A stretch of 64,000 nucleotides of DNA from Segatella baroniae B14 (GCF_022024235.1 NZ_CP091799.1:1925001-1989000), one strand, 5' to 3'; positions 26,210 to 35,345 are shown, counted from the stretch's first letter. Notes: generated by a model from the sequence alone, not told the origin. Program-made: numbers and translations.

Positions 26210-27256
26210 TTATGCCTTTTTAGCATCCTGAGCCTGACAAGCTGTAATTGCGATCATATAATAGATATCATCTACAGAACAACCACGAGACAAATCGTTA
26301 ACAGGACGTGCGATACCCTGGAGGATTGGGCCAATAGCAATAGCACCACCAAGACGCTGAACGAGTTTATAACCGATATTACCAACTTCCAAATTAGGAG
26401 CAATCAAGACATTAGCCTTACCTGCGATTTCGCTACCTGGAGCCTTCTTAGCAGCAACACCTGGAACAAGAGCAGCATCTGCCTGAAGTTCACCATCAAC
26501 ATGAAGTGTAGGGAATTTTTCTTTAGCAATCTTAGTAGCCTCAACTACCTTGTCAATAATATATACACTCTTACCAGTAGCCTTATCGATAGCATCTTTA
26601 GCACTACCCTTAGTAGAGAAGCTTAACATAGCAACGCGAGGATCAGCAAAGCCAGCTACACTTCCTGCAGTCTGAGCAGTAGTATAAGCAATCTGAGCAA
26701 GCTGATCTGCTGAAGGATTAGGAGTAACAGCAACATCACCCATAACAACAACACCATTTTCACCAAACTCAGGCTGATTGGTAATCAGCAACATTGCACC
26801 ACTAACACAAGTAATACCAGGAGCACACTTGATAATCTGCAACGCAGGACGAAGAGTATCACCTGTGGTACTCAATGCGCCAGAAATCTGACCATCAGCA
26901 CCCTCTGTCTTGATAATCATACAACCCAAGTATAGATTGTTCTTGGTTACCAATTCACGAGCCTGCTCTATAGTCATACCCTTTTTCTTGCGAAGTTCAG
27001 CCAAAGCAGCTGCATACTCTTCTGTCTTAGGATTGTTTTGAGGATCAACGATAGTTGCCTTGTCGATATTCTTAAGACCCCATTTATCAGCAAGTGCCTT
27101 CAAATTATCAGGGTTACCGATGAGGATAAGATCTGCCAAGTCATCACCAAGAGCCTTATCGGCAGCTTTTAATGTGCGCTCTTCTTCTGCCTCAGGGAGC
27201 ACAATACGCTGCTTGTTTGCTTTTGCACGCGCAATAATTTGCTGTAATAAATCCAT
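26210..27256 (-). CDS. pta: Phosphate acetyltransferase
   Basis: This 348-residue short-form Pta exchanges CoA for phosphate on acetyl-CoA. The family is read from the start (IIARAKANKQRIVLPEAEEE), from SGALSTTGDTLRPALQII (about 120-137), and from the C-terminal block NIGYKLVQRLGGAIAIGPILQG. The N-terminal regulatory domain of long Pta enzymes is absent. A TACTTTTG -7 element on the minus strand (27324-27331) lies about 65 nt upstream and probably drives pta-ackA. Confidence 0.96.
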   Translation of the reverse strand: MDLLQQIIARAKANKQRIVLPEAEEERTLKAADKALGDDLADLILIGNPDNLKALADKWGLKNIDKATIVDPQNNPKTEEYAAALAELRKKKGMTIEQARELVTKNNLYLGCMIIKTEGADGQISGALSTTGDTLRPALQIIKCAPGITCVSGAMLLITNQPEFGENGVVVMGDVAVTPNPSADQLAQIAYTTAQTAGSVAGFADPRVAMLSFSTKGSAKDAIDKATGKSVYIIDKVVEATKIAKEKFPTLHVDGELQADAALVPGVAAKKAPGSEIAGKANVLIAPNLEVGNIGYKLVQRLGGAIAIGPILQGIARPVNDLSRGCSVDDIYYMIAITACQAQDAKKA

Positions 27257-27323
27257 AATATAATATATTTTAAAATTTAAATTTCAGTAGATCGTATTAT
27301 TAAAAATTGTAACATCTGCTTTG

Positions 27324-27331
27324 CAAAAGTA
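27324..27331 (-). promoter_or_regulatory. Promoter -7 element for pta-ackA
   Basis: On the minus strand TACTTTTG lies about 67 nt before the pta ATG. No TTG is present at the usual -33 distance. Confidence 0.5.
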
Positions 27332-27374
27332 CGAAAAAATATGTAGATAGATGAGAAAGAAACTGCTTTTTTTT

Positions 27375-28142
27375 CTAAATCTCACGCGTAAGAACACTCT
27401 CCAACTCTTCTGCAGAAAGGCGAAGATGAAATTCGCCTTTTATAGCTACAGATATTCTACCCGTTTCTTCGGAAACTACTATTGCAATGGCATCACTATT
27501 TTGAGAAATACCCATAGCTGCACGATGGCGAAGTCCTAATTCTTTCGGAATATCTTGATTATGGCTGACAGGAAGTATACATCCTGCAGCTTCTATACGT
27601 TTACGAGATATAACCATCGCCCCATCATGCAACGGAGAATTTTTGAAAAAAATATTTTCTATCAAACGCTGGTTTATACGAGCATCAATAAGTTCACCCG
27701 TATCTACAATATCAGTTAAAGGTACGCCACGCTCTATGACGATCAGAGCACCAACATATTTTTTGCTCATACTCATACAAGCCATAACAATTGGTATAAT
27801 CGTCTCTTTATCTTCTTCTTTAGTAGAGTTTCTATTAGACTTAAAGAAATTTACCAAGCGACGTATACCTTTCTGGGTGCCTAATTCATACAGGAATTTG
27901 CGAATATCTTCCTGAAAAATTACAATAAGCGCAATCACTCCGACACTGACCAACTTATCTAATATTGAGCCCAATAATTTCATTTCGACAATTTGACTAA
28001 CAAATAGCCAAATTAAAACGAATAACATGATACCCAAAAAGACATTAAGAGACCGTGACTCTTTCATCAAGCGATAGATGTAATAAAGCATCAACGCCAC
28101 GAGAAAAACATCGATAATATCCTTTATTCCAAATACGATCAT
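27375..28142 (-). CDS. cdaA: Diadenylate cyclase CdaA
   Basis: This 255-residue membrane enzyme makes cyclic di-AMP from two ATP. Three membrane helices occupy about residues 10-85. The DAC domain follows, with the catalytic DGA in SPLHDGAMVISRKR (about 168-181) and RHRAAMGIS (about 203-211). c-di-AMP controls potassium and turgor balance and cell-wall state in many bacteria. It is encoded five bases downstream of folP on the same strand, so the two share an mRNA. No CdaR-type regulator gene follows. Confidence 0.93.
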   Translation of the reverse strand: MIVFGIKDIIDVFLVALMLYYIYRLMKESRSLNVFLGIMLFVLIWLFVSQIVEMKLLGSILDKLVSVGVIALIVIFQEDIRKFLYELGTQKGIRRLVNFFKSNRNSTKEEDKETIIPIVMACMSMSKKYVGALIVIERGVPLTDIVDTGELIDARINQRLIENIFFKNSPLHDGAMVISRKRIEAAGCILPVSHNQDIPKELGLRHRAAMGISQNSDAIAIVVSEETGRISVAIKGEFHLRLSAEELESVLTREI

Positions 28143-28147
28143 AGAGT

Positions 28148-29011
28148 CTACACTTGAGAAGAAGAAATCAATTGATTATATATGGTTACAGCTTGAGAAG
28201 CCTCCAATACATCATGTACACGAAGTATTTTTGCACCTTTCATCAGTGCCATGGTATCCACAACAGTTGTACCATTCAATGCTTCATCAGCAGGCACCTG
28301 AATAAGTTGATGTATCATGCGCTTACGAGATACTCCAGCCAATACCGGCAGGCCAAATATTTCTAACTTATCCATTTCGTTAAGTATCTGGTAATTAGCC
28401 TCTATCGTTTTACCAAATCCAAAGCCAGGATCAAGAATTATATCCTTAACTTGCAATTCATGAAGCTGCTCTATTTCACGAGAAAAACGATATATCATAT
28501 CATGTAGATTACCCTGTACAGACATCAGGATATAAGGAACTTTTAATTTTCCCATCATTTGGAAAATTTCTGGATATTCCCTTTCTTTTGAAGATTCTAA
28601 AGGAGTATCTACAATCCCCGTGATTCCACCTTCAGAAACATCATTGATAATATCTACCCCATATTCTTCCACTGCCATACGAGCTACATTCGGACGATAA
28701 GTATCGACAGAAACGATAGAAGAAGGAGATTCACGGCGTACGATAGCCAATGCAAAACGTAATCTACGCATTTCCTCTTCTTCCGAGACTTCTTGAGCAC
28801 CAGGACGAGTCGAAAAAGCACCAACATCAATGATAGAACCACCTTCATTGATAATCTGCCAAGTTCGTTCAGCTATTTCTACTTCTGTTTGTTTACGACT
28901 TCCGGCAAAGAAACTGTCGGGGGTACAATTCAAGATACCCATAACAACTGGTTTCTGTAACGAAAGCAGTTGTCCATGGACATTTATCATATAGTCATTT
29001 TGCGCTGTCAT
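28148..29011 (-). CDS. folP: Dihydropteroate synthase
   Basis: This 287-residue TIM-barrel enzyme joins p-aminobenzoate to pterin pyrophosphate in folate synthesis and is the sulfonamide target. It carries the family blocks GILNCTPDSFFAGS (about 25-38), DVGAFSTRPGA (about 60-70), DPGFGFGKT (about 194-202) and GVSRKRM (about 226-232). A -7 element ends 7 nt before the ATG, so its mRNA may be almost leaderless. It is co-transcribed with cdaA, a gene order common in Bacteroidetes. Confidence 0.95.
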   Translation of the reverse strand: MTAQNDYMINVHGQLLSLQKPVVMGILNCTPDSFFAGSRKQTEVEIAERTWQIINEGGSIIDVGAFSTRPGAQEVSEEEEMRRLRFALAIVRRESPSSIVSVDTYRPNVARMAVEEYGVDIINDVSEGGITGIVDTPLESSKEREYPEIFQMMGKLKVPYILMSVQGNLHDMIYRFSREIEQLHELQVKDIILDPGFGFGKTIEANYQILNEMDKLEIFGLPVLAGVSRKRMIHQLIQVPADEALNGTTVVDTMALMKGAKILRVHDVLEASQAVTIYNQLISSSQV

Positions 29012-29018
29012 ATTACTG

Positions 29019-29026
29019 CAAAATTA
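29019..29026 (-). promoter_or_regulatory. Promoter -7 element of folP-cdaA
   Basis: On the minus strand TAATTTTG ends 7 nt before the folP ATG (29011), predicting a leader of only about four nt. No clear TTG lies at -33. Confidence 0.55.
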
Positions 29027-29069
29027 AGAATATTAATTGAGAAAAAGCAGTAGCTTACAGTTTTTTTTG

Positions 29070-29077
29070 TACTTTTG
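29070..29077 (+). promoter_or_regulatory. Promoter -7 element of murF
   Basis: TACTTTTG ends 21 nt before the ATG at 29099. An in-frame TTG at 29075 overlaps this element and so cannot be the start codon. The -33 position lacks TTG. Confidence 0.6.
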
Positions 29078-29098
29078 CATTCAAATATTTATCACATC

Positions 29099-30403
29099 AT
29101 GGATATAAAAGAACTCTACAAAATCTATCAAGAGCATCCTACGGTTACAACAGATAGCCGTGACTGTCCTCAAGATAGTATCTTCATTGCTTTGAAAGGC
29201 GAATCATTCGATGGTAACAAGTTTGCTGCCTCGGCTTTGGAAAAAGGTTGTTCCTATGCGATTATCGATGAGAAAGAATATGCCGTCGAAGGTGACTCAA
29301 GATATATTCTTACCGACAATACCCTAACCACATTCAAGGAACTAGCAAGAGAACATCGTCGGCAGTTTGATATACCTGTTATTGGTATCACTGGTACTAA
29401 CGGAAAAACAACTACAAAAGAACTAGTTTCTGCTGTACTCAGTGAAAAATATAATGTAATGCATACCGAAGGAAATTTTAATAATGACATCGGTGTACCA
29501 AAGACTTTACTGAGACTAAATAAGGAACATGAAATCGCAGTTGTAGAGATGGGTGCAAGCCATCCTGGAGACATCGATGTTCTTGTCAAATATGTAGAAC
29601 CGACTTGTGGTATGATTACCAATGTTGGTCGTGCTCACTTACTGGGCTTTGGAAGTTTTGAAGGCGTCAAAAAGACCAAAGGTGAATTATATGACTTTTT
29701 AGCTGAAAACGATGCTTTAGTATTTCTTAATGAAAGCAATCCACATCTTGTAAAGATGGTTCAGCAACGCAACATCAACCGCGTAATTACCTATGGCCAA
29801 GATGAAGATGCCAACATCCAAGGTGAAGTGCTCAGCTGTGCACCATTCCTGAAATTTAATTGGAGAAAAGAAGGCGAACCTCAGTTATACGAAGTTCAGA
29901 CACAACTGATTGGTGCATATAATATCGACAATATGTTAGCTGCTATTACTATAGGCTTGCATTTCGGGGTTGATCCTGTACAGATTAATCATGCCCTAGA
30001 AAATTACTGCCCGAGCAACAATAGAAGTCAACTTACTGTTACTGAAAATAACAAGTTAATCGTAGATGCCTACAATGCCAATCCTTCTAGCATGGCTGCC
30101 GCCCTTGAAAATTTCAAAGTCATGGCAGTTTCACCCAAAATGGCTATACTTGGCGATATGCGTGAATTAGGTAACGTTTCTGACGCAGAGCATCAGAAGA
30201 TTGCTGACATGCTCAAAGAATGCAATATTGATAAAGTATGGTTAGTAGGTGAAGAATTTGAAAAGACGAACTGTAATTTTACCAAATTCCACAATGTGGA
30301 TGAAGTAAAAGAGGCTATACGACAGGAGAACCTTTCCGGATATTATATCCTTATTAAAGGCTCTAACGGCATTAAGCTATTCCAGCTTCCTGAATTATTA
30401 TAA
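29099..30403 (+). CDS. murF: UDP-N-acetylmuramoyl-tripeptide--D-alanyl-D-alanine ligase
   Basis: This 434-residue Mur ligase adds D-Ala-D-Ala to the UDP-muramyl tripeptide. The ATP loop [14 protein letters not shown] lies at about residues 97-110, EMGASHPGDI at about 150, and the C-terminal domain has DAYNANPSSMAAAL (about 321-334). I start at the ATG at 29099 because the upstream TTG start overlaps the -7 promoter element. murF is normally inside dcw; here it is separate and diverges from folP. A hairpin follows the gene. Confidence 0.95.
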   Translation: MDIKELYKIYQEHPTVTTDSRDCPQDSIFIALKGESFDGNKFAASALEKGCSYAIIDEKEYAVEGDSRYILTDNTLTTFKELAREHRRQFDIPVIGITGTNGKTTTKELVSAVLSEKYNVMHTEGNFNNDIGVPKTLLRLNKEHEIAVVEMGASHPGDIDVLVKYVEPTCGMITNVGRAHLLGFGSFEGVKKTKGELYDFLAENDALVFLNESNPHLVKMVQQRNINRVITYGQDEDANIQGEVLSCAPFLKFNWRKEGEPQLYEVQTQLIGAYNIDNMLAAITIGLHFGVDPVQINHALENYCPSNNRSQLTVTENNKLIVDAYNANPSSMAAALENFKVMAVSPKMAILGDMRELGNVSDAEHQKIADMLKECNIDKVWLVGEEFEKTNCNFTKFHNVDEVKEAIRQENLSGYYILIKGSNGIKLFQLPELL

Positions 30404-30428
30404 ATTAAGAACTATCACTATATATTAA

Positions 30429-30464
30429 TAAGAGCTGAAACTTTTTACCCAGTTTCAGCTCTTA
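30429..30464 (+). terminator. Intrinsic hairpin after murF
   Basis: TAAGAGCTGAAAC (30429-30441) pairs perfectly with GTTTCAGCTCTTA (30452-30464). The 3' T-run is poor (TCATAATAAA). It ends 20 nt before the next gene. Confidence 0.7.
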
Positions 30465-30484
30465 TCATAATAAATAAATAAAAT

Positions 30485-31249
30485 ATGACTGATTTAACCT
30501 CAGAACAAAAAGAAAGATATCATCGTAACATTCTACTTCCTTCTATTGGTATAGAAGGCCAAAAAAAAATTCTAAATGCACAAGTACTGATAGTCGGATC
30601 TGGAGGTTTGGGCTCTCCTATTGCGCTTTATCTTGCCGCTGCTGGTGTTGGTCATATTGGTATTATAGATGCAGATCGCGTAGATCTGTCTAATCTACAA
30701 CGCCAAATTATACACTCTACACCCGATTTAGGACGATTAAAAGTTGAGAGTGCTCAAGAAAAAATAGAAAGACTTAACCCTGACACTAAAGTTACTACCT
30801 ATCATACCCGTCTTACATCCGATAACGCAGAAAAAATTATCTCATCCTGGGATTTTATTGTAGATGCAACAGATAATTTTCAAACTAAATTTCTTATCAA
30901 CGATACATGTATCAAGTTGAAGAAGCCTTTCTCACATGGTGCAATTCGAGCCTTTACCGGACAGACTTTTACACATGTACCTGGCACAACCTGTTATCGA
31001 TGCTACTTACAAGAGCCGCCTGCCGAAAATGATGTACCACGTAGCCATGAGACCGGAGTATTTGGAGCCATCGCTGGTATGCTTGGTACAATACAAGCGG
31101 CCGAAGTACTGAAATACTTTACAGGCTCAGGCGAATTACTTACCAATAAGTTACTTACTTTTGACGCACTCAACATGAAATTCAGAACGATGACTATACA
31201 CAAAAGAGATAACTGCATTTGTCAGCACCCAAATAAGAACAAAATATAA
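30485..31249 (+). CDS. HesA/MoeB/ThiF family adenylyltransferase (E1-like)
   Basis: This 254-residue protein has the nucleotide-binding start VLIVGSGGLGSPIALYLAAAG (about residues 34-54, ATP loop), DADRVDLSNLQRQI (about 63-76), DATDNFQTKFLIND (about 119-132), and a zinc site made of CYRC (about 174-177) and CIC near the C-terminus. It adenylates the C-terminal Gly of a ubiquitin-like sulfur carrier (ThiS or MoaD type). No carrier or thi/moa gene is adjacent, so thiamine or molybdopterin use cannot be decided. It has no rhodanese extension. Confidence 0.9.
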   Translation: MTDLTSEQKERYHRNILLPSIGIEGQKKILNAQVLIVGSGGLGSPIALYLAAAGVGHIGIIDADRVDLSNLQRQIIHSTPDLGRLKVESAQEKIERLNPDTKVTTYHTRLTSDNAEKIISSWDFIVDATDNFQTKFLINDTCIKLKKPFSHGAIRAFTGQTFTHVPGTTCYRCYLQEPPAENDVPRSHETGVFGAIAGMLGTIQAAEVLKYFTGSGELLTNKLLTFDALNMKFRTMTIHKRDNCICQHPNKNKI

Positions 31250-31258
31250 GAACTAAAA

Positions 31259-31287
31259 AAAGCGATTACGTAAAACGTAATCGCTTG
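31259..31287. terminator. Terminator shared by the E1-like gene and tRNA-Phe
   Basis: AGCGATTACG (31261-31270) pairs with CGTAATCGCT (31276-31285). On the minus strand it is followed by a run of seven T, which fits termination of tRNA-Phe. On the plus strand it closes the E1-like gene, but with a poor T-run. Confidence 0.8.
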
Positions 31288-31291
31288 TCTG

Positions 31292-31364
31292 TGGTACCTC
31301 TTGGAGTTGAACCAAGGACACATGGATTTTCAGTCCATTGCTCTACCACCTGAGCTAAGGTACC
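31292..31364 (-). tRNA. tRNA-Phe (anticodon GAA)
   Basis: The minus-strand 73-mer folds as a cloverleaf. The acceptor GGTACCT pairs with AGGTACC, the discriminator is A, the anticodon loop CTGAAAA carries GAA, and the T-loop GGTTCAACTCC is standard. The 3' CCA is not encoded. A consensus promoter lies about 15 nt upstream of the 5' end. Confidence 0.95.
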
Positions 31365-31382
31365 ATTTCTGAATTGCGAGTG

Positions 31383-31413
31383 CAAAGATAAAACATTTTT
31401 TTGATTCCCACAA
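31383..31413 (-). promoter_or_regulatory. Promoter of tRNA-Phe
   Basis: On the minus strand TTG (31411-31413, in TTTG), a 20-nt spacer, and TATCTTTG (31383-31390). Confidence 0.7.
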
Positions 31414-31442
31414 ATTTTCTTCTAATTTTCTCTCAAAAAAAA

Positions 31443-31472
31443 TTGATTATTCGTTTTTTTAGTGTAACTTTG
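31443..31472 (+). promoter_or_regulatory. Promoter of tRNA-Pro
   Basis: TTG (31443-31445), a 19-nt spacer, and TAACTTTG (31465-31472). The predicted start is about 7 nt before the tRNA 5' end. Confidence 0.7.
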
Positions 31473-31482
31473 CATTGCAAAT

Positions 31483-31555
31483 CGGGATTTAGCGCAGTTG
31501 GTAGCGCACTACGTTCGGGACGTAGGGGTCGGGCGTTCGAGTCGCCTAATCCCGA
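31483..31555 (+). tRNA. tRNA-Pro (anticodon CGG)
   Basis: This 73-mer has acceptor CGGGATT pairing with AATCCCG, with C1-G72 as is usual for bacterial proline tRNA, and A73. The anticodon stem is CTACG/CGTAG with loop TTCGGGA, giving anticodon CGG. D- and T-arms are normal. CCA is not encoded. A terminator-like hairpin follows. Confidence 0.95.
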
Positions 31556-31558
31556 CAG

Positions 31559-31591
31559 AAAGCACTAAATGGATGATTCATTTAGTGCTTT
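31559..31591. terminator. Bidirectional terminator after tRNA-Pro
   Basis: AAAGCACTAAATG (31559-31571) pairs with CATTTAGTGCTTT (31579-31591), 13 bp with a 7-nt loop. It lies between tRNA-Pro and the convergent helix-hairpin-helix gene. Confidence 0.8.
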
Positions 31592-31596
31592 ATATA

Positions 31597-32529
31597 TTAA
31601 AATGATACATAAGGTGACAGTCGCTGTATGTCTTCAGCAGAAAAGTCTTTAAAAAGATGCAGCTCTGACAAGCTATTCAAGGGCCCTTTTAATCTACGAT
31701 AATCACATATTTCACGAGCCTGATAAAAATTAATATATGGATGCTTACGAAGCTGATTTAAAGACAGTTTATTTACATTTAACTTGTGGATACTCTTATT
31801 GTTTATAACAAAAAATTTCAAGGCCTCTTCAGGAAACCCATCTATCTCCAAAAGTTGAGATACACTGAAATATCCACCTAACTGCTCTCGATAACGAACA
31901 ATACGAGAAGCAAAAGTACTACCAATGCCAGGAACCTTTTTCAACATTGTAGTATCAGCCGTATTCAAAGATATATATTGTCCCACCTTTAACTTTTGAG
32001 GATATTTCAATGTATCACGCTCAAAAGAACGATTTTTTTCTGCATGAGAAACGGATGATTCAGGAAACAACTCTGCAGAAGGTTGATAATCATCACTAAT
32101 CTGAATATAAGGTTCCAATGCACGATATTGCTTTTTTGTCAATCCATACAATCTGGCAAAATCTTCAGGTCTACGGTAAATACCACCCTTAGCACGATAT
32201 CGATAAATACTTCTTACTTGCCAAGCCTGCAATCCTAAAGCCAATAACTGTGTACTATCTGCTGTATTAGGATCAAATGGAAACAAAGCTACATTTTTGC
32301 CTTCTACTTGATAATACTCTGCAGGTACATGATTACGACCATTCAATTGCGACACCGAATTTCCATAAAACCGCAATGAGTCTTCGTGAGACATATCTAC
32401 ACGAGTATAACTTGTATCAATATAAAAAAAGATAAAGATACAAACAACAGTGATTAACAATAAAACAAAAAGAGCCTTTCTATCGTTGCGCTGAAGATAA
32501 AAAATATGCTTCAAATAATTTCGCATCAT
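31597..32529 (-). CDS. Membrane-anchored helix-hairpin-helix protein (ComEA-like)
   Basis: This 310-residue protein has one N-terminal membrane helix (about residues 19-37) and several ComEA-type helix-hairpin-helix units: FDPNTADSTQLLALGL (about 79-94), LNTADTTMLKKVPGIGSTFASRIVRYREQLGG (about 194-225) and LNVNKLSLNQLRKHPYINFYQAREICDYR (about 249-278). ComEA relatives bind double-stranded DNA outside the membrane during uptake, but Bacteroidetes have many such proteins of unknown role. No com genes are adjacent. Confidence 0.8.
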   Translation of the reverse strand: MMRNYLKHIFYLQRNDRKALFVLLLITVVCIFIFFYIDTSYTRVDMSHEDSLRFYGNSVSQLNGRNHVPAEYYQVEGKNVALFPFDPNTADSTQLLALGLQAWQVRSIYRYRAKGGIYRRPEDFARLYGLTKKQYRALEPYIQISDDYQPSAELFPESSVSHAEKNRSFERDTLKYPQKLKVGQYISLNTADTTMLKKVPGIGSTFASRIVRYREQLGGYFSVSQLLEIDGFPEEALKFFVINNKSIHKLNVNKLSLNQLRKHPYINFYQAREICDYRRLKGPLNSLSELHLFKDFSAEDIQRLSPYVSF

Positions 32530-32577
32530 TCTAGAATATATAACATACTTAAGCCATATATCTATAAAACGTAGCTA

Positions 32578-33945
32578 TTATATTTTTATTATTCCCAATT
32601 GACGTAAAAAAATGAGTGCTATTAATACTGGACAAATAAACCGAACAGTAAAGATCCAAATACCATAGAAAGTACTCTTTAATGTACCCCAATTTGTGAA
32701 TTCATCTTTTACAATTTTCTTGGAAACAAACCATCCCAAGAATATACAAGTAAAGAAAGAACCTAATGGAAGTAGAATATTTGAAGTAAGATAATCACAA
32801 CAATCTAAAAAAGACTTATTTGCTATAAATTCCGTCAAGAACTGATTAGCACCAAAAGACAAAGAGCATAATATACCTATCACCATACAAACAGCAGTTT
32901 CGATGCAAGCTCCCTGCTTACGAGGTATTTTTAATTCCTCATAAAAAAAAGCCGTACCAATTTCATGCATAGAAATAGTAGATGTCAATGCTGCCAATGA
33001 CAAAAGGAAATAAAATAACACAGATATAATATTTCCTAAAACTGGAACACCCGAGAATACTTGATAAAATACATTTGGCAGTGTTATAAAAATTAAAGAT
33101 GGTCCACTATCAGGATTAACTCCAATAGAGAATGCTGCAGGAAAAATCATCAAACCAGCTAAAATTGCAATAAACGAATCTATAAGCGCTATAACAACAG
33201 CTGATTTTACCAAATTAGTCTGCCTATTGAAATAAGAAGCATACGTGCAAAGGCAAGCCGTACCTAGGCTTAAAGAAAAAAATGCCTGCCCCAAAGCATC
33301 AAAAATAACAGAAGACGATAATTTGCTCCAATCTACTTGAAACAAAAACTCAATTCCCTTAGAAGCATTTGGCAAAGAACATGATGCTATCACTATGATA
33401 ACCAACAAAACAAATAAGGTTGGCATCAAGATATTAGAGGCCTTCTCTATACCGTTACGAACACCTCTAACCACAACAAAGTGTGTTAATAAAATAAAGC
33501 AAATTGTCCAACAAGTAGGTTCTATTGGATTAGAAGAGAACTCCTTGAAGTATTGTTGCACATAAACAGCATCTCCATTTATCTTTGCTGTTAAGGAAGC
33601 GAACAGATATTGAAGACACCATCCAGCAATAACAGCATAAAAGCCCAATATAATCATAGAGGTAAAGACACCCATATAACCAATAAGCCCCCAAGGGCCT
33701 TTTAAACTTAAATTACGATAAGCCCTTGCTGCATTGGTTCCCGAATGACGTCCTATAACAAATTCTGCAATAACACCAGGTATTCCTAATAACAAAATAC
33801 AGACAAAATAAACAGCAATAAAAGCTGCGCCACCATTTTGACCTGTCATATAAGGAAATCTCCAAATATTTCCCAAACCTACAGCAGAACCTGCTGTAGC
33901 TAAAATTACACCGATTTTTGTAGCAAAACTTCCTCTATTTTCCAT
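32578..33945 (-). CDS. Sodium-dependent neurotransmitter-symporter family transporter, copy 2
   Basis: This 455-residue LeuT-fold membrane protein has about 11-12 helices. The family signature is in helix 1: GSAVGLGNIWRFPYMTGQNGGAAF (residues about 19-42), which coordinates Na+ and substrate. NSS proteins bring in amino acids with sodium. It lies 38 nt downstream of a closely related gene (33984-35345), so the pair probably arose by tandem duplication. The substrate is not predictable from the sequence alone. Confidence 0.9.
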   Translation of the reverse strand: MENRGSFATKIGVILATAGSAVGLGNIWRFPYMTGQNGGAAFIAVYFVCILLLGIPGVIAEFVIGRHSGTNAARAYRNLSLKGPWGLIGYMGVFTSMIILGFYAVIAGWCLQYLFASLTAKINGDAVYVQQYFKEFSSNPIEPTCWTICFILLTHFVVVRGVRNGIEKASNILMPTLFVLLVIIVIASCSLPNASKGIEFLFQVDWSKLSSSVIFDALGQAFFSLSLGTACLCTYASYFNRQTNLVKSAVVIALIDSFIAILAGLMIFPAAFSIGVNPDSGPSLIFITLPNVFYQVFSGVPVLGNIISVLFYFLLSLAALTSTISMHEIGTAFFYEELKIPRKQGACIETAVCMVIGILCSLSFGANQFLTEFIANKSFLDCCDYLTSNILLPLGSFFTCIFLGWFVSKKIVKDEFTNWGTLKSTFYGIWIFTVRFICPVLIALIFLRQLGIIKI

Positions 33946-33983
33946 AAAAAATTATTCAGCTATCTTACCTTTATTGGCTACAC

Positions 33984-35345
33984 TTAAATTACTCCCAACT
34001 GATGAAGAAAGATGACCAATATACATACAGGACAAACAAAACGCATAGTGAACAAAAAGAAATTAAAAAAAGTACCCTTTAATGTTCCCCAATTCGTAAA
34101 CTCATCTTTAACCACTTGCTTAGGTACAATCCACCCCAAGAATATACAAGTAAGGAAACCACCTATTGGCAAAAAAATCTGCCCTGTTACAAAATCAAAG
34201 ACTTCGAATAATGGTTTCCCAAAGAAAGACAAACCGCTCCAATTTCCTAATGATAACGAGCAAATAGAACCTATAACCAAAGTCGAGATAGTAACTATCA
34301 ATGCACCCTTCTTACGGCTTATATGCAACTCTTCATATAAAAAAGCCGTACTTACCTCATGAAGAGATATTAAAGAGGTCAAAGCTGCTAAAGAAAGTAA
34401 ACCATAAAACATCAAAGATACGATAACACCTATAAGAGGTTGGTTGCCAAAAGCTTGCTGAAATACATTTGGCAAAGTTATAAATACCAATGAGGCTCCA
34501 CTATTCGGTTGAACACCAACAGAGAATGCAGCCGGAAATATCACCAATCCAGCCAAAATAGCTACCAAACTGTCCAATGCACTAATCTGGAGAGCAGATT
34601 TAATCAAATTCGTCTGACGAGAAAAATAAGAAGCAAATGTACAGATACATCCCATAGCAATACTCAATGAGTAAAAAGACTGCCCTAAGGCTCCAAGAAA
34701 AACATCAGACGTAACTTTACCCCAATCAGGAACAAAGAGAAAAGCTATACCCTTTGACGCATTCGGAAGCAGGCATGCTGCAACAACCATCATAACCAAC
34801 AAGATAAACAAAGTTGGCATGAGCATCTTCGATATTTTCTCTATACCTCCTCTTACACCATTAATAATGACCACATGGGTTACAATAATAACTACTAACG
34901 TCCAAAATAATGGCATAAAAGGATCCATAGAAAAATTACTGAAATAATCAGCAAAATATTGAGGATCACCATGAAGTTGTCCGGTTATAGTTGCAAAAAC
35001 ATACTGCAAACACCAACCGGCAACAACAGCATAATAACCTGTAATCAAAAAACCGGTTAATACACCAAGAAAACCTATATACTTCCATGAACTTCCACCA
35101 GAAATCTTGCTATAAGCTCGATATGTATTAGAAGCACCATGACGACCTATAATAAATTCACCTAGCATACATGGCAAACCCAGTATCAAAACGCATCCAA
35201 AATAAATCAGAATAAACGCCGCACCTCCGTTTTCACCAGCCATATATGGAAAACGCCATACATTACCTAATCCAACAGCAGAACCTGCCGTAGCCAATAT
35301 TGCACCTAACTTACTACCAAAATTTACTCTCTCTGTATTTGACAT
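33984..35345 (-). CDS. Sodium-dependent neurotransmitter-symporter family transporter, copy 1
   Basis: This 453-residue LeuT-fold symporter begins with GSKLGAILATAGSAVGLGNVWRFPYMAGENGG (residues about 9-40), the helix 1 signature. It aligns along its whole length with the following gene by eye (both have RPHGGAA-type loops such as GRHGASNTYRAY versus GRHSGTNAARAY, and the same C-terminal FVCPV/FICPV block). It is the first gene of the pair. A TACTTTTG -7 element lies about 27 nt upstream (35372-35379, minus strand). Confidence 0.9.
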   Translation of the reverse strand: MSNTERVNFGSKLGAILATAGSAVGLGNVWRFPYMAGENGGAAFILIYFGCVLILGLPCMLGEFIIGRHGASNTYRAYSKISGGSSWKYIGFLGVLTGFLITGYYAVVAGWCLQYVFATITGQLHGDPQYFADYFSNFSMDPFMPLFWTLVVIIVTHVVIINGVRGGIEKISKMLMPTLFILLVMMVVAACLLPNASKGIAFLFVPDWGKVTSDVFLGALGQSFYSLSIAMGCICTFASYFSRQTNLIKSALQISALDSLVAILAGLVIFPAAFSVGVQPNSGASLVFITLPNVFQQAFGNQPLIGVIVSLMFYGLLSLAALTSLISLHEVSTAFLYEELHISRKKGALIVTISTLVIGSICSLSLGNWSGLSFFGKPLFEVFDFVTGQIFLPIGGFLTCIFLGWIVPKQVVKDEFTNWGTLKGTFFNFFLFTMRFVCPVCILVIFLHQLGVI

